Origin: Rhodamnia argentea
Lineage: Eukaryota; Streptophyta; Magnoliopsida; Myrtales; Myrtaceae
DNA: 64,000 bases
NCBI RefSeq assembly: GCF_020921035.1
Contig: NC_063156.1
Span: 24,848,283 to 24,912,282, forward strand
Reading direction: 5' to 3'
Each line of letters opens with the position of its first letter. Within the stretch, counting starts at the first letter, position 1. Position numbers and translations under genes: made by a program. The notes beneath the pieces were generated by a model. That model saw only the letters and a program-made list of their open reading frames with translations. It made no database searches and was not told where the DNA came from. Below are positions 61,116-64,000 of the stretch, in pieces.

Positions 61116-61183
61116 ATGGCAGAGACGAAGCTAGTGCACGGAGTCTCCTACGGCTCTTCCGTTGGGGATCCACCGGTTCGAAG
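61116..61183 (+). pseudogene. Oxidoreductase relic 3: exon 1 only
   Basis: ATGGCAGAGACGAAG...GGTTCGAAG followed by GTGCGAG matches exon 1 and the donor site of the intact genes (MAETK start, GTGCGA donor). The exon is 68 instead of 72 bases, a net 4-base loss that shifts the frame, and the GGGPAGLK end is destroyed. No exons 2-4 are found downstream. This is a truncated non-functional copy. Confidence 0.8.
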
Positions 61184-62584
61184 GTGCGAGACCCGTTGCT
61201 TTTAGTTCTTTGTGCAGAGACACCGTATCGGAAGGTCCGAATCCGCATTTCTAGATATGTATGTGCTTTGTGAGTGGCAGGATCGTTAATTATGTCAGAT
61301 GCCACATCCAAAATTATGCTAATTCAAGACTTGATTAGACGGGCTAAAAGTTTCAAAGAGTTTACTCGGGAGAAAACACGAGTTTAAAGATCAAAAGTAG
61401 ACAATTAGCCTGTGAGATTTCTACTGTAATTTATTGTCGGACAGTAGACACCCTAAAATTTGTCAACCCGTACATGTGCACATTTAAGGGCATCGAAAAT
61501 CACGTGGAATTGTCTGGTAATCTTCTCAACGGAAGGACTCGCGGAATGGATCCTCAAATCTTGTTGAAGGAGGGCAATATGTGTGTGTTCGTGTCGTGTC
61601 GATTCGAGAGTAGATCAATTCAAACACGATGTCATTAGTCAATGGTATCGGCTTAAGAAACACGAAAATGACTAGAAATTTAAAAGGTTTGTCGGGATGG
61701 CATGGATAAATAACAAGTTCATGGATCAATAAAATTATATGACCTGTCATGACACTTAATCAACACGCCAACACAAATCTGATACTAAACCTCGTCAATG
61801 TGTCACAAAATATCACCAACTAAGATTAAACAACCAGATTCATAGTTGATGAGTTTTTCATTTATAAAACAAGGGCCTAAACGGAGGCGCCCTCTACCTA
61901 GAGGTTCGTGAAGTACCCCTGCAAGTCTCATAAATCTGTTAATTTCAGGCTTTCAGCTTGTCCAAGTGATCGACACCGAGCAGTTTGTAAGATCTGAATA
62001 ATTAACCTCTAGTTTGTGAGTTGAAAATCCTAACGCTCCATCCAAATGTGTACCAATCTCGAGGACTTGGTAATTGATGAATTATTGTCAATTCAAAATG
62101 TTAATAAGGAACTATATAGACAACATGATTTTCTCGCGAATTATGTCTAATCAGGTCGCATAAATATTGTATCGACATTAATTCGTAAATTCAAATGGAT
62201 TGTATGAATTGGAATTGATTTTACATCCGGCGGGTTGGACACAAAGACGACAAGATTGTCTGTCGTGAAGACACGCAAAACGACTCGAATACAATTGGCC
62301 TAATTCGAGACCGATAATCTCTATAGGGTTCAAATTGTGCAACGTGTTGTGTGAGTAACGATCACTCGGATCAGGTCTAACGATGAAGTAAAGCCATAAG
62401 ATTTGCGTTCGACCGAACTCCTCCCACTCGTGGAGTCACGTTTGGCGCCATTTTCAGCTATTCCAGTAAGGCAAACAACGACGGTTCTGGAACGTGTTTT
62501 GCCATTGTAGGATCGGTCGGTGGTGCCAAACTCCCGGAAAATCTTCCCTCCTTCCTCTCGCTCTCTCCGAATGTCCTCTCGGAA
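61184..62584. other. Spacer between oxidoreductase relics
   Basis: About 1.4 kb with no recognisable exon of the array, no gene and no defined transposon ends. It is moderately AT-rich. Confidence 0.5.
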
Positions 62585-63230
62585 CTAGCGGAGAAGAAGC
62601 TAATGCGCGCAGTTTGGTATGAGTCTTGGGGCGGCGGAGCTGCCGGCCTGAAGGTGCGAAACGTGGTCTGCTCTTGGGTTCTTGGTGCGGAGATGTTTAT
62701 TTCTCGACGATATGAAGCGGGAAACTCTGGACCGCATCACTGTTAATCCTCGTACCTGCTAGATCGCATGCCAGTGCCATGAAAATCCGAGGGGAATAAA
62801 GAGTCATTTTTTAAAAAATATTCTTGAACATAAAATCAATCTCAGTGTCGTACTTGCTTAAGTTCAACGTTTAGTTAGTCTCTTCGGTTGAGCTTACGCT
62901 GCATCAGCCTTTGATCTTGTTTTCATGTTTTACAGATGATGATGATGATGAGTAATGCTGTTTTCCGCTTACGGTTGCTCTACTTCTCGGACCTCATTGT
63001 GTTTCTTGTGGCATGTAAAGATATCGGCCGTTAGAATATATAGATATTAAACCACGCATTCTTCTATTAGCTTAAGTTTTTAGAGTAGTTAGTTGTGGTC
63101 CCATCAAAATTTACCTCTCCAATAAAATATTTCCATGCGTTTTCATGTAACAGCTTAAACTTTTAAAATAGTTGACTATGATCACATCTATAAGCGATGA
63201 CGCCATTGGTAAGATAATTGTAGAGCCCTG
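62585..63230 (+). pseudogene. Oxidoreductase relic 4: exon 1 and C-terminal tail
   Basis: 62585-62653 aligns with exon 1 of the intact genes (GCGGAGAAGAAGC, GTTTGGTATGAGTCTTGGGG, GGCCTGAAG then donor GTGCGA), but the start codon is lost (ATG has become CTA) and 3 bases are missing. Around 63003-63030 TTTCTTGTGGCATGTAAAGA may be the worn exon 2 start. At 63187-63230 CTATAAGCGATGACGCCATT and GGTAAGATAATTGTAGAGCC match the last codons of the intact genes (TGKIIVEP), with the stop codon changed. Most of exons 2-4 is deleted. Confidence 0.8.
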
Positions 63231-64000
63231 TGTTGCTAGAGTGTCCCGAACGCCGACCACGTATCGATCGTGTATCGAAGAGTGACGGACTCATGTCGGT
63301 GTCCAACACGACACGAAAGCCCCTCGAAAAATGTTCGTGCTTCCTAATCTATGTGTACTCTACTAAGTGATGACTCGATCAACACCAAAAAAATAAAATT
63401 ACCACCCGTAGTTTTGTGGGTTTTTTTCCAATTTAATTTTTTTTTAAAATATTTACAAAAATATTTTTTAAAAATAAATATTAACGGATTTGGGCCTCGC
63501 TCGGCGGTTGGGCTGCCGAGCGGCCGGCCTGGTGGGCCGGCTTGGTTGCTCGACGCCCCAACCGTCGAGCAAGCCCATCTCCTTTTTTTTTTTTTTTTAT
63601 AAATTTTATTTTTTAAGTGTTTTAATTATTTATATTTATAATATTTTCGTATTTTTTAACATGTTTATATTTATTTTATTTATATTTTTTTTGCGAAGCT
63701 TATCTTTATAACATAATTAGTAATAATTAATACAAAAAATTATTAAGATCTATAATTCATAAATAATGTTGTAATTATGTAATTAATTGAAAATATTCAC
63801 ATAAGGAAAATCTTCAATACCAAACGAAAAGAAACCCTAGCCGCAGTATAAAAAATAGAGCCAAAAAAAAAAAAAAATTCGGGGGCGTTGCCCCCGAACC
63901 CCCACGCCGATTTGTTCGTACCACAAAGGAGATTTGTTGGTTTGCTCCGAGTTGGGCCTATTGGCCCAACTCTCCGCATCATGAACCAAATCTCAATTTT
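63231..64000. other. AT-rich distal repeat region
   Basis: Long T-rich stretches surround a GC-rich inverted patch at 63488-63580 (GGCGGTTGGGCTGCCGAGC and GCTCGACGCCCCAACCGTCG). At 63879-63895 CGGGGGCGTTGCCCCCG is a perfect 17-base hairpin palindrome. It is probably the edge of a transposable element that continues beyond the window. No gene is seen. Confidence 0.5.

Noticed and set aside
1..64000. tRNA, rRNA and CRISPR
   Set aside because: No T-loop GGTTCRANYCC with matching acceptor stems and no rRNA-like conserved blocks were seen. CRISPR arrays are not expected in a plant nuclear genome and no regularly spaced repeats occur.

Overview
This is a plant nuclear genomic window: intron-rich genes with eudicot-type splice sites, AT-rich introns and intergenic DNA, and many non-autonomous transposons. 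The gene families (A6-like beta-1,3-glucanases, fatty alcohol oxidase, chloroplast-envelope-type quinone oxidoreductase, ROF-type FKBP, subfamily XII bHLH) point to a woody eudicot. The general look of the repeats suggests Myrtaceae/Eucalyptus, but that is an inference and was not tested by a search.

Layout. 1-10.4 kb: no convincing gene, only microsatellites and decayed terminal-inverted-repeat (TIR) elements. 10.5-12.65 kb (+): complete 7-exon bHLH transcription factor. 12.65-19.37 kb: gene-poor, with one hAT-like non-autonomous element. 19.37-24.68 kb (-): complete 13-exon multidomain FKBP/TPR immunophilin (ROF1/ROF2 type) with a TATA box and heat-shock-element-like motifs upstream. 24.9-27.9 kb: repeats and a possible organellar insertion. 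27.96-29.78 kb and 34.16-35.90 kb (+): two tandem A6-like GH17 glucanases, with the degraded 3' end of a third copy between them (31.94-32.46 kb). 37.55-43.21 kb (-): complete 3-exon fatty alcohol oxidase of the GMC family with a TIR transposon in intron 2. 43.4-51.76 kb: a gene-free tandem duplication of a unit of about 2.7 kb. Copy 1 was later invaded by LTR/TRIM elements and copy 2 by a MULE-like element. 54.38-60.49 kb (+): two intact tandem quinone oxidoreductase homologues, followed by two decaying relics at 61.12 and 62.59-63.23 kb. The last kilobase is AT-rich repeat.

The genes do not form a pathway or operon. They are independent plant housekeeping, regulatory and cell-wall genes. 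Local tandem duplication followed by decay recurs three times: the A6-like genes, the quinone oxidoreductases and the non-coding 43-52 kb block. All five main gene models were assembled by hand from splice consensus, reading-frame continuity and family similarity, and each sums to an intact reading frame (528, 578, 467/466, 744 and 331/331 aa). I did not find a novel defence, toxin or biosynthetic system. The most informative observations are a GC-AG intron fixed in one glucanase, a transposon insertion with both its target duplication and a paralogous empty site in the same window, and the graded decay of the oxidoreductase array.
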